Source of the DNA: Asterias amurensis
Lineage: Eukaryota > Echinodermata > Asteroidea > Forcipulatida > Asteriidae
Assembly: GCF_032118995.1 (NCBI RefSeq)
Contig: NC_092663.1
Location: forward strand, 8,246,001-8,310,000
Direction of reading: 5' to 3'
Length of the DNA stretch: 64,000 bases
Shown here: in pieces, positions 22,401 to 37,400 of the stretch
Layout of the letters: each line of letters begins with the position of its first letter
How positions within the stretch are numbered: position 1 is the first letter of the stretch
Position numbers and translations under genes: made by a program
Notes under the pieces: generated by a model
Told to the model about the DNA's origin: nothing
Seen by the model: the letters and a program-made list of their open reading frames with translations, nothing else
The model's database searches: none

Positions 22401-25400
22401 CAACCACCTCAGACCCCATGGCCATATGTGTACATTTTTGGCATTGTTTACCCTGTGGTCAAGTCTGCTGGAGATCTATATATAGTAATTTTTTGATTAG
22501 TACAATTGAAACAAAGGATGTTTTCCCCTAAATGAATTCAGAGGTAAAACAAAATTAAAGGGAGGCATTTTTTGATTGACTTACAAAAGTGATTTGAATG
22601 ATTGAACCTCAAAATTTAAATCAAGGTAAACCAAACAAAAAATAAAGCAAAATATTATTATTATCATTATTAAAGGCAAAATACATATAAGAAAATAAAT
22701 TTCTAGATTAAGTTCTGAGTTTACTCTACAGTGGCTCTCATTTCAAAGAGCTACCGAAAAAATGTCACCCTAAGCAAATTTAAGTAGGATACCAGTGTTA
22801 TCATTGCAGTCTGGCTACCTTAAAAGCAGTGGACACTATTGGTAATTACTCAAAATTATTATTAGCACAAAACCTTACTTGGTAGCGAGTAATGGGGAGA
22901 GGTTGATAGGTTGTTTTTTATTTCATTTTTATCTCCCAACTTTGATGACCGATTGAGCTTAAATTTTCACAGTTTTGTTATTTTATGCATATATGTTGAG
23001 ATACACCAAGTGAGAAGACTGGTCTTTGACAATTACTGATAGTGTCCACTGTCTTTAACACCAATCGAAATGTCTATGAGAAACCTACCAGTGTGTGTAG
23101 GTTACAGACTTTCAGTTTCACAACTTCTCTTATTACTCCAACAATGAGGGGGAATAAATCAAAACCTTGGTGGGTGTTGTTGACTGTACAGGTAGGTACA
23201 GATCATGTCTCCCTATATATATCAGCATGTTGTCAAATGTTGGCAGCTGAGCCAAGAATTTACTAAGACTACTGATACTGGATGCTCTTGACCCAAAAAT
23301 TGTTTTGTCTGTGGGATTGAATTGACTTATTGTACAATCTTTGGTGTTTACATATTTTCAATGGTCCACAAAATATTTATTGGTCGGACCACCTCCATGG
23401 TCTAACGTTTCGACCCTAACAGAGTCTTTCTCGAAGGCTACACACATGTAAAAGTGGGATTATTTTTTCAGAAGAGGAATATATATACAATTAGTTCCAT
23501 CCACATTTTTTTCTCCACACAACCATTCACTCCCACAAAATCCTGTTGAAACAATGACTGTATTAATGTTTTACAAGCATACCAAGCAGAGTCCAACAGT
23601 TTGATTGATGAGTAAGAAATGATCCTTGTGAGCATCAATAGAATTACAAAAGTCACCCAAGACCCAAATCACCAGGAGAGGAGGAGTTTACACAAATATT
23701 GCTTAATTATTCAGAAGATGAAAAATTCCAGTAGTATTTCCCCATCACGTTTTCCATTACCAGACAGAATGGCCACAAGCTATTGGATTGTTTTGAGAGT
23801 GCTGAAGGATCCCAGTATAATCACAGATGGGAGTTAGGGGGTTAATTAAAAGAATCACTCTACATTTTAATTATGAAGCGTTTTTTTGTGGAGTGGTTGG
23901 ACTGAAAGTAAACATGAATTGCATCAGGAAAAAAAAACTGTTTTCCTTTTTAATACTTGAGCAGAGACTAGGTGTAGCTGCACCTGAAGTATGTGGATTT
24001 TGAACAAGATTATTAATGACTTGATGATGTCTGCAGGGTGAAAGATTAACAGGTTGTTACACAGTATTTCATTGACATTGCCATCAGAGAAAGTGCTCTG
24101 TCAAGAGATAGTTGTTTTCCCTGGGCAGCAGAGGGGGGTAAAGGTCACCTTCAAGCCCATATTTTGAGTGATTTGTAAATAGTGGTTTCAAGAGATTACC
24201 TCCACCCAACTTGTCCACAAGAAAGCAAAACAAACAGTATCTCTGAAAACACACCCACATAAAAATAAGCCACATAAATTGAATGTCATAAAACTACAAA
24301 GCAGTTCGTAGAATTTCGATGGTGCAGACATGCACTTATTGTGGTACCTGTGTATAATTGAAATCTCTCTTTAGGTTGTGTTGGTTCTAAATAGAGCATG
24401 CATTGGTGTAGACTAACAACACAATTTTTTTTATCATCAGATGATCCGAACGTCTTTGATATGAGGTTAAATTTCTTCTTTAAAATGTTCAGCATGTAAA
24501 ATCTCAGACATACTTTATCACAGGGCAGCATGTTTCTTTAAATTAATTTTTTTTGTCAAATAAACAAATGCTGTACCAATGCAACTCAATATCCATGAAT
24601 GCCACTTTTTTGGCCAACCTAGACTTGTTCTTTTGAAAGCTGCCTGATCCATATCCGATGCTAGTTCAATACAAAAGAACATCTGGAGCTTATAAGAAAA
24701 GCAGAAAAAAAAATCATCCCTAAAACTTAAGCCCCTGGAAAATGGACTGTTCAAACAATATTGTGTGGAGGTCTTTCAGAAAGAAGTTCTGAACAAAAAC
24801 AAAATTGTGTTTGGATTGTAATGGAATGCCAAAGTGTCACATTCTTTGCATGGTTGAAAACTAATCCAGAGAATTATAAGGGTGGAATATTTACTGTTGG
24901 ATTCTGGTTCATGTTACATTTCACACATGGGAAAGTCTGTAAGTCTGTGGTAAATCGTGCTCAGTGTTATTCTGTTTCTTCAATTTATAACTTGGGAAAA
25001 CTCAATTTGTAACCACTGGCAGATTTGACAACACTGCTGTAAAACAAAAATACATGTATGTTTGTTTTCCAGAGCATTTGAAGTAATTTACAAACTTGGG
25101 AGAACAACAAACTTAAAGAAAACAAACTTTAAATATAAAAGTGTTGGGTAACTGTTCTGCAAATTTTAAATGAAAATATCTTCATTGATATATGAGGAGG
25201 TAATGATTTTTAGAGACTCGTAAATACTTATATAGGGCCGAAATACCTGCTTTTCCTGGTATTATGGTAAAATTGTATTTCGCCATCTACATAAAACTAC
25301 CTGGTTTTAGCAATTTTAACAATTGGTGCAAGTTTTGTAAATGAAGCTGATTTATCATGGTTGTTTCCTTGTAAAAAAACACCACATTTGCTCTTTTAAA

Positions 25401-28400
25401 ATGTGCGATTGAAAATAATTACATACAAGATAAAATTCTTAACTTCACAGAATTCTGTCTCCCTATAAGCTGACATTATGACCTGCACAGATTGGATAGC
25501 TTTATTATTCACAACTGTTGTGGTGATTGATATGAGAGAGTTTCAACTTGACATCATCTTAAAACATATCATGTGCCCTTTGAACCCTAAGGTCCTTTAT
25601 GGGTTTTACTTTCCATAAATTATTTGTAGAGTGTACCCTTTTCAAGCTTGAGGCAAAATCTATATTTTTAGAAGACATGGCAGGTTTTTATTGGCATTCT
25701 GAGTAATATGTGCCTCCAGGGTGAATCCCACATTTGGAAATGAGGCCAATATGAAAAAGCTCCCACAGAGTTCGTAATTTGTAAGTTTTGATTTGGTTTG
25801 GGGTTTAAAAACCTCAGGACCCAAGGGGGCTGAATAGTTATTGACTATTTTGGAGGGGTAAAACCAGATTTGTCAATAGCATTGTAACCGGGAAAAAACA
25901 AAAAATTTCCCCTTACAAGTAAAGTAAGTCTTTAGGTGCAAAACTGTGGTAACCTTTTTTATTCTAAAATGTTGAATGTTTGTTATAAGTTCCAAGTTGA
26001 AATTCAGCTTAAACAAATCCTCTTTTAGAAGTAATAAAAAAAAGAAAATTCTCAAAAAAAAAATAATAAAAAAATACTTGTGCCATTCCCACTCCCTCAC
26101 TAACTTCATCCTTGAGTCATTTGAAAAATGCCTTGATGTTCTATAAAACGGCTATTATATTCCTTTATAAAAACAACCCTGCACTGTTACAAGTGTCAAC
26201 CATCAAAAAAACAATACTTTTGAGTGAAAATGACATCCCACAGTGAGCTAATGATAACATTGAAACTCAAATATCCGTGGTAATTGCTCAGTTTCTGTCC
26301 GAGGGACAAGTGCTGCGTGAGACCACGACCCAGCGGTCAGGACAAGCTGTGACATGTGTTTCGCACGGTAGCGGTCTCGGGCCAGTTCTCTGTTGTTTCA
26401 TTACAGTCGATGATGAATCATGAATCATGGTATAAACATGGGACTCCCCTGTATGCAATCATAATAACACAGGCTGAATCCAATAACATCAGACGGAGGT
26501 TATTCATTTATAAATGCTGTCTACATGTAAATAGTTGAAACCTTTTTCAGACAATCTCATAAACTATAAAAAAAAATATAATGGCTGAGTCAACAAGGTG
26601 GGTGGGGTGTTTTTAAAATCAACTATTTTAAAACAGTTGTAGCTTACAATCATTATAATTTTTATACTCCAAATCAATGCACTTTTTTCCTGAGACAAAA
26701 TATTAATTGTATTTGTTGACAGACAAATTATGATCAACACAAATCAAATAAAACAATTTTTTTTATGAAATTGCATCAAATGTAAAATTGAATACTCGAA
26801 GCTTAGATATATGAAAAAAACAAATATTTAAGTAAAGGGGCAAACCCAAGCAGGATCTTGAAGAAAACAGAAATTCTCAGTAGATGGTGCCAATTTCTCA
26901 TGCGCAAAACAAAAGGGAAATTCCCTCATGGCATGTTTGAACATTGCATCACATGTCATGAGACATCAGTCCTATTTTTAGGAAAGTCAAATTTCACCTA
27001 AATTGCCATCATTCATGGCTGCCTGTGGTTATTCCATTCCCCTTTGGTAAAGAAAACTGTCCTCACAAGTTTTGCTTTATTTATAGATCCGATTTCTCTG
27101 AAAATCAGAAGTTTCTAATTTGCAATTCCCTTTCCCCTCATTGAACAGGATATTGGGAGTGTACATTTTGCAACACTTTTCTGCACTTAGCATATTGCTT
27201 AACACCAAAAATGCTGCGTAGCAGAAACAAAGATTACCTTGTTGAGTTTTAAAAATACAGGTGCTATAGGAACGCATTGCTCTAAAAGGACCATATGGTT
27301 GAATCTCAAATAGAAGCTCAAGTTGTCTTCACACATAAAATTTCTCACCCTTTAAAGCATAAAAGCTGATGAAAAGATCACTTGATCACATCTGTTTCAA
27401 CTTTTAAATCCAGCCAAATTACGTTGTACAAATTGATGACAGAGTTTCCAACCAGAAGGTTGGACACAACTACCAGTGTCAAATTCTTGCCATCATCAAA
27501 TTCTCGCTAGCGCCAAATTCTCGCTAGCGCCGTCGCCAAGTCTTAAACCTCTCAAAATGCCTCAAATGTCTGCTTTAATGGGAAGCATGCTGGTATAGAC
27601 ATTGACGCCAATCCTGGCAAGGACTAATATTACTGGGTTCACATAAGAGGTGATCGCCAAAATTAATATTTTAGGAAAGTGCCATCTGGGTCCAATTTGA
27701 TATAATTTTGTATCATAAAACTTTAATAGACCTAAGTGTACACAAAATCATGCCTAAGTAGACACACAGGTTAGCTGCAAATTTTGTAATTTGACAAGTA
27801 TAGCACTTTAAAAGGCCCAAGCTCAACTTTGGAAAATACTTCCATGCCAAGAAAACCCCACAAAACAAAATTTTGCAACTCATTTCTCTGACCATAAATC
27901 TTGTAGTCATTCATCCCTCGTTCTTGTTTTCGCTAATGTCACCACCGACCATACAGGATATAAGATACCACCATCTTTATTAATCAGCCTCCTAAAGCTT
28001 CCTGCTAAAATTAATTACTCAACAATAAATAGGTTGAGTCATTAAATGTGACAGACAATGAAATCTAACGATTTGCATTTATGCAAGCAAAGCCTGTTCT
28101 ACCAGCAACCAGTGATAGCTTTATTATAGGTGTGACTCATAGTGTCATTTCATTGTTTCTTTCAATCAATATTCATAGGGTTCGTTTTATTACATCCTTG
28201 TTTTTGTTTTATATTTTCAAACCAATCGATATTATTTCAGAATATCAGAGATGATATTTAAAGGCACTGTACACGTTTGGTAATTGTCAAAGACCAGTGT
28301 CTTCACTTGGTGTTTCCCCTCATAAGCATAAAATAACAAGCCTGTGAAAACTTGGGCTCAATTGGTCATCGAAGTTGCGAGAACATGATGAAAGAAAAAA

Positions 28401-31400
28401 CACCCTTGTTGGACGAATTTGTGTGCTTTAGTGAGAAATTACTTCAGAAGGAGTCGTTTCCCACAATGTTTTATACTATCGACAGCTCTCCATTTCTTGT
28501 TACCAAGTCAGTTTTTAAGTTAATATTTGTTTGGAGTAATTACCAAACATGTACCTTCCCTTTAACTGGAGTTGTTTTTCATGCAGATAGATGTATAAAA
28601 TAGTCTATGGATGTATAAAAACAATTTAATTGAATATCCACCCGAAACATCTGAGCTTACCAGATTAAAGTTACCAGCCAAAATGGCATGCCATGTGTGA
28701 CTGGTGTCTGACTTGTTGCTAAGCAGATAATCTTTAGGCACTTGCTATGAAATTAAACCTGCTCTTTTCAGAGCCAAAACAAATTCTCATGGACTTTCTA
28801 GAAGAAATTAACACATACCCGAAAGACTTCCAACGATATGCCTACAAATGTATTTATTTCAATCATAAAATTAATTTGATTAACTAGGCAGTCACTGTAA
28901 CTAGGGGCCTATTACTCGACTAATTATTTGAGTCTCTGCTAGGGTCAAAACGTCAGGCCATTAACTTTTTTCTTTTGCATTTATATCATTGGTCCTTTTG
29001 ATTGGTAAACAGTTTGCAACAGCTAATTCTACTTTCTCGCGATTAGTTACTGATAAAAAACTAAGCTACAATCCGTAAAACACCTACCTTTTCAAGCCAC
29101 CTGCTCAACTAAAAGGAAATGTTAACCTCAGTTTGTCTGCCCTCTCCCTGCACACAATGAAAACCCATTTTAAGTCCCATTGCTTTGGCATTATTATAAA
29201 CCATACATTGACCTTAATCCTATATGCTATTTCAATTGAATCTCTTGTCCTCCAATGTATGCTCAATTCTTTTGTACCAGGGCCACATGTTGTGTTCGCT
29301 GCAGTTGTTTGCGGAATTTAGGTTCACTGCAGAATTATTTTGCATTATTTGACCAAGTGGGATTGACGAAACCTTACAAGTTAAGGCTGGTAGGCCGACT
29401 GCCAAAAGCACAACTGGTTTTGTATTTACTTAAGGGGGGGGGGGTGTGGGTGTTGTATTAGGGTCATAGAGGTTACTTGATCCTAGATGGGAAGTCACCA
29501 TGGACCGAAAATATGAGGTATTTAATAATCAGGGTTGATGTAAACTTGCCAGTCAAGAGGCTTTTGAAGGTCCTTTGAGTCATCAATCAAATTAAATTAA
29601 TTTGTTGAATTGAGAGACAATTTAGCATGACGTCAATGAACTAACCTGACAATCTGAGCTAAGGCGTCTGTAAAGACATCCATATTTTAATTTAATTGAA
29701 AATCAAGAGACGCGTTCACACTAACTCAAAACTTAGGTTTTATACAATCATATTTCAACCTATTGAGTCAAATATTCGTTTTTTTTTATTGCTTTCTTAG
29801 TGATTTATTTTCAAAGGATTCTACGGAATTTGAAATCAAATACATGTAAGGTCAATGAATGCAAAATTAATATCATTATTTAATGAACACCACACCCCTT
29901 CATTTATCAATGGATTCCTATGGTTGGTTGAATTGTCATGCAAAAAGTTTCTGGGGGAATGAAATACTCCAGATAAACAATGTCCTCGTTAAAAATACAA
30001 CAACACTCATAAAAATAATTACTTGGCACTGAATAGAAATCTATGCTTGACAAATTATACTGGTGGTGAGACATAATACTCAACATTTCCACATGCCTCA
30101 AAATCTCTCATCTGGAAAGCCATAAAAATCTCGTACTTTATGAAAACTAAGCCATCACACCACCAGCATCTCACATTGGGGATCTTTACAACATATTAAA
30201 TGCCAACCCAAGGACACTGTTACTTCACTGCACTCTTTTGGCCATGACCCTTTGGGTGGACAATATAAGTACAAATCCAATTTTATTCCAGACCTGCACG
30301 CTCCATATTCAAGTGCATTTAATATATACTTGTGAAAAAATTTCTAACATCTGTTAGCAGAGCTGCCAACATTTGCATCTTGCAGATTTTGTACAATATA
30401 AGGAGATATTTGGAATTACATTCAACATAAGAAGATTTTTTTTGTCCATATCAGGAAGCTTTTAAAAATTTGCTCACCAGAACATTGAAAGATTGGTTTC
30501 AATTTCAGGGAACTTTCTGCAGAATCAGAGAAAATGGGCAGCTCTGGTTTGACGCTTGCAGCTTGCACTGTGACTATTTCCAATGGTTAATTTGGGGAAA
30601 GAAAGTAAATGGCCTGAAAACGGCAGGCCTTGTATAGAAACCATTGCTTATTAAAGCTTCGTCTATCGACCATCTGCTCCGAAAGTGTACATTTTCAAAT
30701 TACTTAAGGAGCCTACATGTACAGTAAGGCTCCAAGCTGAGACATTCTTAGAAACAGATACCTCTTAATAAACTAATATGAATCAGCGTTTATTATTGCA
30801 ATCGAGTACATCGTACATGACAAAGTAGAGGCAGCTTATTAACAGAAGTTGTGCACATTGACATGGCTATGATGAATGCGTGGTCATTGCATTTCTGATC
30901 AAACTTAGGAAAACACCCAGAGCAAACATTGGCAATACCAAGTCCAAGAACAATTTGATAATATCTCATTACAATACTAACGTCAGTAGAGATTACAATA
31001 TTTCTCTGCCAACATAAACAATGTTCAGAGAGCCAGTGTGATTTCTGCATACAGGGGGGAAATGTCAATGGCATTTAATTACAATTAATTAACTGTCGGA
31101 GTACACCGCATGTTACAAATGTCATTGACATTTGTACATGTGATATACAATAAGCCTCACCATTCAGACTTGGCGTCAAGTAGAATAATTCTATTATACG
31201 AGGCAATAACAAAGTGTGCATCTTTGATTTATGATTGGGATAGAGAACTGAACTTTTGAAAGGTCTGACTTCCCTGAAGAATAGCTAGGCCCAACTTCAT
31301 AAAGCTGCTAAGCACATAAATTTGCTTATTGAACTGCTAACTGGTTTCCTTTCCAATCGCTCATTTCTGCTAACCAGCTTGATTAGTTAGACCCTGGTGG

Positions 31401-34400
31401 AAGATTGATTTATAACTTGTGTACCTCAAAGCCTATTTAATTTGTTTTTACAAATTTAGTTGGACAAGAGCAGGATTTGCACCGGGAAATGTCTGAATTC
31501 ACATGCCGGTACTCTACCAACTGAGCTATACCAACCTATTGCATCTGATCATGGAGGTTCTGATGTCCCCTTTAAAAAAAAATATTTGTGGGGGGGGGCA
31601 CTATTTAGTAGAAGACATTAACCTCTAATACTGTTGACATTAAACTGTCGTTAACCAGAGGACCACGATGGGCTACAAAAATAGGAAATCACCTCTTCTT
31701 AAATTACCAAGTAATATTCCACAAGAAAAATGGACTTTAATAGTTCAACTCAAAACTTATAAATTTATCAATATCATCAATAAAAAAGGGGTGTTCTGTT
31801 TACGAGTTCCAACAACAAACACACAACACCAAGCTACACAATTACATACTTAACAATGGGTAAGGGAACATATTAACCAGTTGAATTTGTTTGAATTCAA
31901 GCCACTTCCGGCATCAGACTTCCCCTTATAAAAAGCGTTCATCCTGTCAGGGTGTTAGGAAAAAGAAACAGTAGCAGCAAGAACCTGGCAGTAATCCACT
32001 AATAATAAACCAAGCCCCAGGCATCAAGTTATGTACCTGCCAGAATTCTCACAGTCAATACCTAATCCTTTAATTAGCTCCCAGTTCAATGACAGATGAA
32101 CAATGAGGTGGTCCTAATGGAGCTCTCAACTCCTCTAATTTGTTTAGGCTGCTAAAAACCACAAAGCTATTGTTATGTTAATGTGATAACCTGTGGACTG
32201 AGGGCCAACATTGCCACTGCTAGTATTTGCTTAGAATAGAACCTGGAAAGGTTTTGAGCATAATTGAGTCCATATTAGAATCCTGAAAGGTTCTGAGCAT
32301 AATTCCATATTAGGTCAGGCAATTAACTTCTTCTTTTTTGCATAATTCCACAAAGCAGACAAGCATTATGTTAAAAATGTGATAAACAGAAATTATATGT
32401 GGGTGGAATGATTATTTTAATTAGCCAGGATCAAAGCCAAATATAACTATGGAGCAGAAAATAGTTCTTGAAAAGTTTTGCTGATTAGCACAATTTTGCA
32501 GGTAGTCACCAAAAATAGTTAAACATATATCATGTAACGTGGTATTTTGGCTGGTAGTGGTGTTTTTCTGTGCTTAGCATTTTGAATCAGGTCATCATTT
32601 GCGAACATTTAAGAAAAAGATCATCCACCTTCAATATAATGTTAATAAGTAGCATCTGAGTTTGAAACAGAGCAACAAACATTACCAGAATTAAACCCTC
32701 TATAGTGAATACAGGCATGATATTAGTCTTTTGAATCAAGTATGGCAATATTGTATTGAGTACAAGAGCTGACCACCATGTATTTGTGCCAACATTTTTA
32801 GGTGTTCTAAAGTTTCCAAGGGCCCAATAATCGGAAATCAGACTTAAGTAGGAAGAATTTCATGGATAGTAAACTGGATGCCATGTATTGCTTACTGCTT
32901 GGCATGGCAGATTAAGTTGATTGTCAGCTTTTGCATGATGCTAACCACTGGAATGTCACATTAAAAACTGTGATGATCCCTATACACCATGAAAGCCAAA
33001 CACTCTCTTTGAATGAGATTGGATTTCACAGAATCTCTTTATCTCTACACAAAGCTACTCAGACCATACAGGCCTGAGACCACAGATAAAGGGGATTGTG
33101 GCATCCATAATGGTTTTCTTAAGATAAAAACTTAAGTTGTCATCACCAAATCATCTGAGTCTTAATTCAGCTGAGTGAAAGCCAAGACTGTCTATCAATC
33201 AAGGTATATAAGTAAAAGGCACAAAGGATTGGTGGAGAGAGCAATTCCTAGAAGACTCGTAGCTGTTTCATAAATCCATGAATCCTTTGATTAAACTGTA
33301 TTTGTGAAAACTGTATCATTGATAGAAGATGTGTAAGTAGACATGTAGTCTGGACTTCCCTTGTTTGACATGCTTTTGAGATCACAATATGCAGTCAAAC
33401 AATTAGCCTACCTTTTGATTGAGTGCCTCAATTTCAAAGAGCTGGTTAAGCAGAATATATTGCTTAGCATGTCAGAACAGCTAGCAACATTGAAATTGGG
33501 CCCTGATGAAAATGTTGAGGCTGTTGTGTAGACCTGTTATATAAACATAATTGGTTTACTTTCCAGTCTATCAACAGGTACAAATTAGAGAGGTGGTTTT
33601 ATCCTGGGTAGAACTAGTTTTACAATTGACATTTCTTCTGATGTTCTGAGCGCTGTTTTGCTAAATCTTCAGATGTAGGAAAATAAAGTGTGTACTTTCA
33701 GCGTTAGATAAACCGTATGCTATGTGAAGCTATTTTAATTGATGTACAGACTTGTTAATGAGTCAGACTGATAATCATCACCAACTTCCTGTCCCGTGGA
33801 TTATTTCAGGGTTTTCGGCTTAAAAAGTAGAGGTGCCACAACGCGCATATCCTTGACATTTCAACTGCTGATTTTCCTTTTGACCTAGATTTCCTCTCAA
33901 TTAGATCTGTCCTTAGTTTTTTTCATAACATGGGGGAGCAAAATATCTGCAATTCTTTCATGTTGGAGTTAAATAGCCTACAGGAAATGGTAGCATTGTC
34001 TGAATGTCTTTTCCAAAATGTTTCATTTATGTATTGTGTGTTTGAGCAGTAGAATAACCAATGGATATTTTCACATTGTAAAGAGAATTGCGGCCACCTG
34101 GAAAAAAAACAACAAAAAACTCTTCCTTCCTTTTTTTGAGAAACCCGGACGCTAATCATGTTTATTTTTTTACTAATCCTCTTTGATTTTCTAATCCTCT
34201 TTGACTGTGCTTCTTTTTAAGGGTGGTTAGAGACTGTCGTTTGATATTTCTTTCAATGTTTTAACAGAGTCGATTAGGTTGATACCCGATCAAGTCGACA
34301 CCCTGTCGACAGCATCTCATAACACGTGTGGTTTGGCAAACAATAATATAAAATATTATGTCACATTTATTTTCGTTTGAGAAATTAATCAATTCAAAAT

Positions 34401-37400
34401 AAGCAAAAGTATGCACAAAATTCCTGACAACACATAACTTTTTTTTAAATTGTTTTCCTAAAACACTACCACTAAGTTTGATTGATTGATGTTCACAGTT
34501 TATGGTCAGGTTTAATGGAAATTCCATTGTAAGCCAGAGGATGGAGTAGAATTTACCCTGCTGACAAAAATGTTTTAATAACATACCTCTAACCTTTGAA
34601 CTTTAACAACATATGTTCAGTATTTATCATTATCTTTCTGCTATTTCTTCACCAGGTAAACCTGAATACGACAGTGTCCGACCACTCTCATACCAAGAGA
34701 TTACAACAACTCTGATATGTTATGATATCAGCCAGCCTCACACACTACAGAGTGTCCTTAACAAGGTATGAATTATAACACGTCATTCTACTCCAAAATG
34801 TGTATTATAGTCCTTGTTTGAGATAAAGGAACTTGGACCCAATTCGCCAAATCTCCAATACTCCGAATAGATCATCAAATCCGGTATAGAGTATTGTGTT
34901 GTGACAAATAAAAGTCATAAGCCAAACATGCCTTGTGATGATCATTGTTTGTAACCTGCTCTTTCGTATATGTTTTAAAAGTGACCAAAACCTTAGTGTG
35001 CTGTGTTGTCATTTTGCCTATGAGTAAATCAATTCAAAACATTATGCCATTAACCAATTGTTTGCATTTATATATTATAAGTATGTCCTTTTGGGTGGTA
35101 AGCAGTTTGCTACTTTATCAATGCTATTTCGTCAGTGCGAAAAAATTGCCCTGGAGAAATTGTTTGTTATTCTCATACCACATAATTCTGTCTTACACAC
35201 GGATAGGAATGCAATAGGTGGATTGTGAAGTCAAGCAATTGCAGGAAAAAAATGATGCCCACCCATTTCATTCAAGTATTGCCATATGCAAAGCTTTTTG
35301 TTTCCTTAGAATTGTTGCAGACCCTCTGTTCTTTTCTTGATTGTCTTCATACGAGTGGCACATTTCTACTAATTTTAAAAGAAGATTAAACAATTTGCAC
35401 TGATTGGTTTCCTTCCCTTTAAACCAACGATCTAATTCATCAGGACAATCCTCTGTCCTGACATTTCAACTCGTCATGTGTCGAGTGAATGGTACTGGAG
35501 TCTGGGAGACATTCAGGCATAGATATAGATATGCTATGTGAACTATTTCAGGGTGCTACATGTAGGGACCCTTATAGGGCAGGTCATGTTCAGAGGCCAA
35601 TGGCAGACGCCCTCTTCCAAATCCAAAAGAAAAAGGGTTATGTTGATGATTTCCAACAAAACAAGCTACAAAATTACAGACTCTAACCCAAGTCATAGGA
35701 TGACTTATAATTAATTCTGATTTCACATTAGATACATGTATTCTGAGCTGTCCACAAATAAAAAATCATTACATAAATCCAGGCTGGCATCTCACCACGA
35801 AATTCAAGAATTAACCCATGTACCTAGTTCAGTCTGATATTACATTAGATTAACAACAAACTTGGAACCGTATATCCTTATTTGCACCACGATTGATGAA
35901 ATAGTAGCCATTTGTCAAGTCCTTTGTGGCATCATGGACAGCTTCGCAGAGCCGCGATCCCAGTGCGACTGAAAGGGAAGACCACACACATGAGTGGCAA
36001 ATTCAGCACTCGACTCCCGTGCGTGGTCTCCTGTTTCAGTCGCTCCGCTGTTTACGAAGCTGTCCAGTCCACAAAAACCTTGACGATAGGCTAATGAAAT
36101 AGCTGGTATGAGACAAACCTGAACCCTGAGCGAACCGGTTACCGCTGATATCTCATTCATCCTTATCGTGAACAACCCTGATATTTTCAATATCAAGGAC
36201 TCTATGACTCATCCATCACGATAAGTAACGTCACGATAGTTTATAGTTATTAAGCAATCTAAAGTAATACAGGATTGCTAAGTAAGATTGGTTACAAAGT
36301 TTATTAGCTTTAATCTCAGGAAAATCATTGATAATTACAAAGTTTGTGTATCCAGAGAGAATCTGAAAAACTGTCAAAGTTCAGACTATAGCATTTAAAT
36401 GAACATGGATACCATCTGTAGCAGGCTGCATCCATTATCTATGTGGAATTAAGGATGAGATTAATAAGTGGTACAAATTTGTCTGACCATTCAAGCAGTT
36501 AATGATGACAGGGTCTCATCTGGAGACGACGGTAGAGGGAAATAAATTAACAATTTCTCTTTGAAAAAAATTTGTCCTAGCTAATGAACTGTTGCATGTG
36601 ATTTATTTTCACATCTGTCGCGTTTAATAACACTGGACACTATTGGTAATTACTCAAAATAATTGTAAGCAAAAGTTTGCTTGCTAATGAGCAATGGAGA
36701 GCTGTTGGCACAAAACATTGTGAGGAAACGGCTTCCTCTAAAGTAACATTAAGAGATAATTTCTCACTCAAATATTTCGATCTGATAATTTTTTCAGACT
36801 GAAGCCTTTCGTAAACATCTGAAAGCACACACATTTGTGCAACAAGGGTGTTTTTTCTTTCCCTATTTTTTTTCTCTTGCAACTTTGATGACCAATTGAG
36901 ACAAAATGTTCAAAGATTTTATATTTTATGCACATTTTGGAATACACAAAGTGAGAACACTGAATCTGCAAAGGTGACCAGTGAAGTATTGCACATGAAA
37001 ATAGTGACTGAAATCTTGTTCATGTATCCTAGATGCGTTAGCAACAGTGAAAATTACATGTTAACTCTCAGTTTACAAAGAATAGACCGACTGTTTTCCC
37101 TTCTAGCCTCACTTTGGTCACACTGAGTTAAGTGTGAAATAATTGCTTCTTAAGGAACCCAAGCTTCAGAAAGAAATGAATCAAAACCTCAAATTTAGAT
37201 TACAACATGGCGTCTGTGAGCTTGTGCGTGGGGGGGGGGGATTGCGTACGTGTGCCATAGAAATCGATCTGGGAATGCTGCGTGCTTCATTGATGTGGGC
37301 GTTTAGGTGCGCATATGTTTTGCCTCACAAGATGGCGACTTTCATAGCAACAAAGGGGTTATTCAATAGACCTTTATCACGCTGTCACCATCTTGGTCAT

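Larger units (their letters stand above)
21735..34655 (+). other. Rnd intron 2 (12.9 kb)
   Basis: Mostly unassigned AT-rich DNA. Recognised repeats are listed separately (22820-23058, 23330-23450, 28258-28565, 28925-29060, 31290-31390, 31485-31535, 33430-33505). No coding exon of another gene is supported. Long first introns of Rho genes often hold enhancers, but no element is identifiable by reading. Confidence 0.6.

Noticed and set aside
31485..31535. Possible tRNA gene on the - strand
   Set aside because: Only the D-arm/A-box is convincing; no acceptor stem or matching T-arm at proper spacing.
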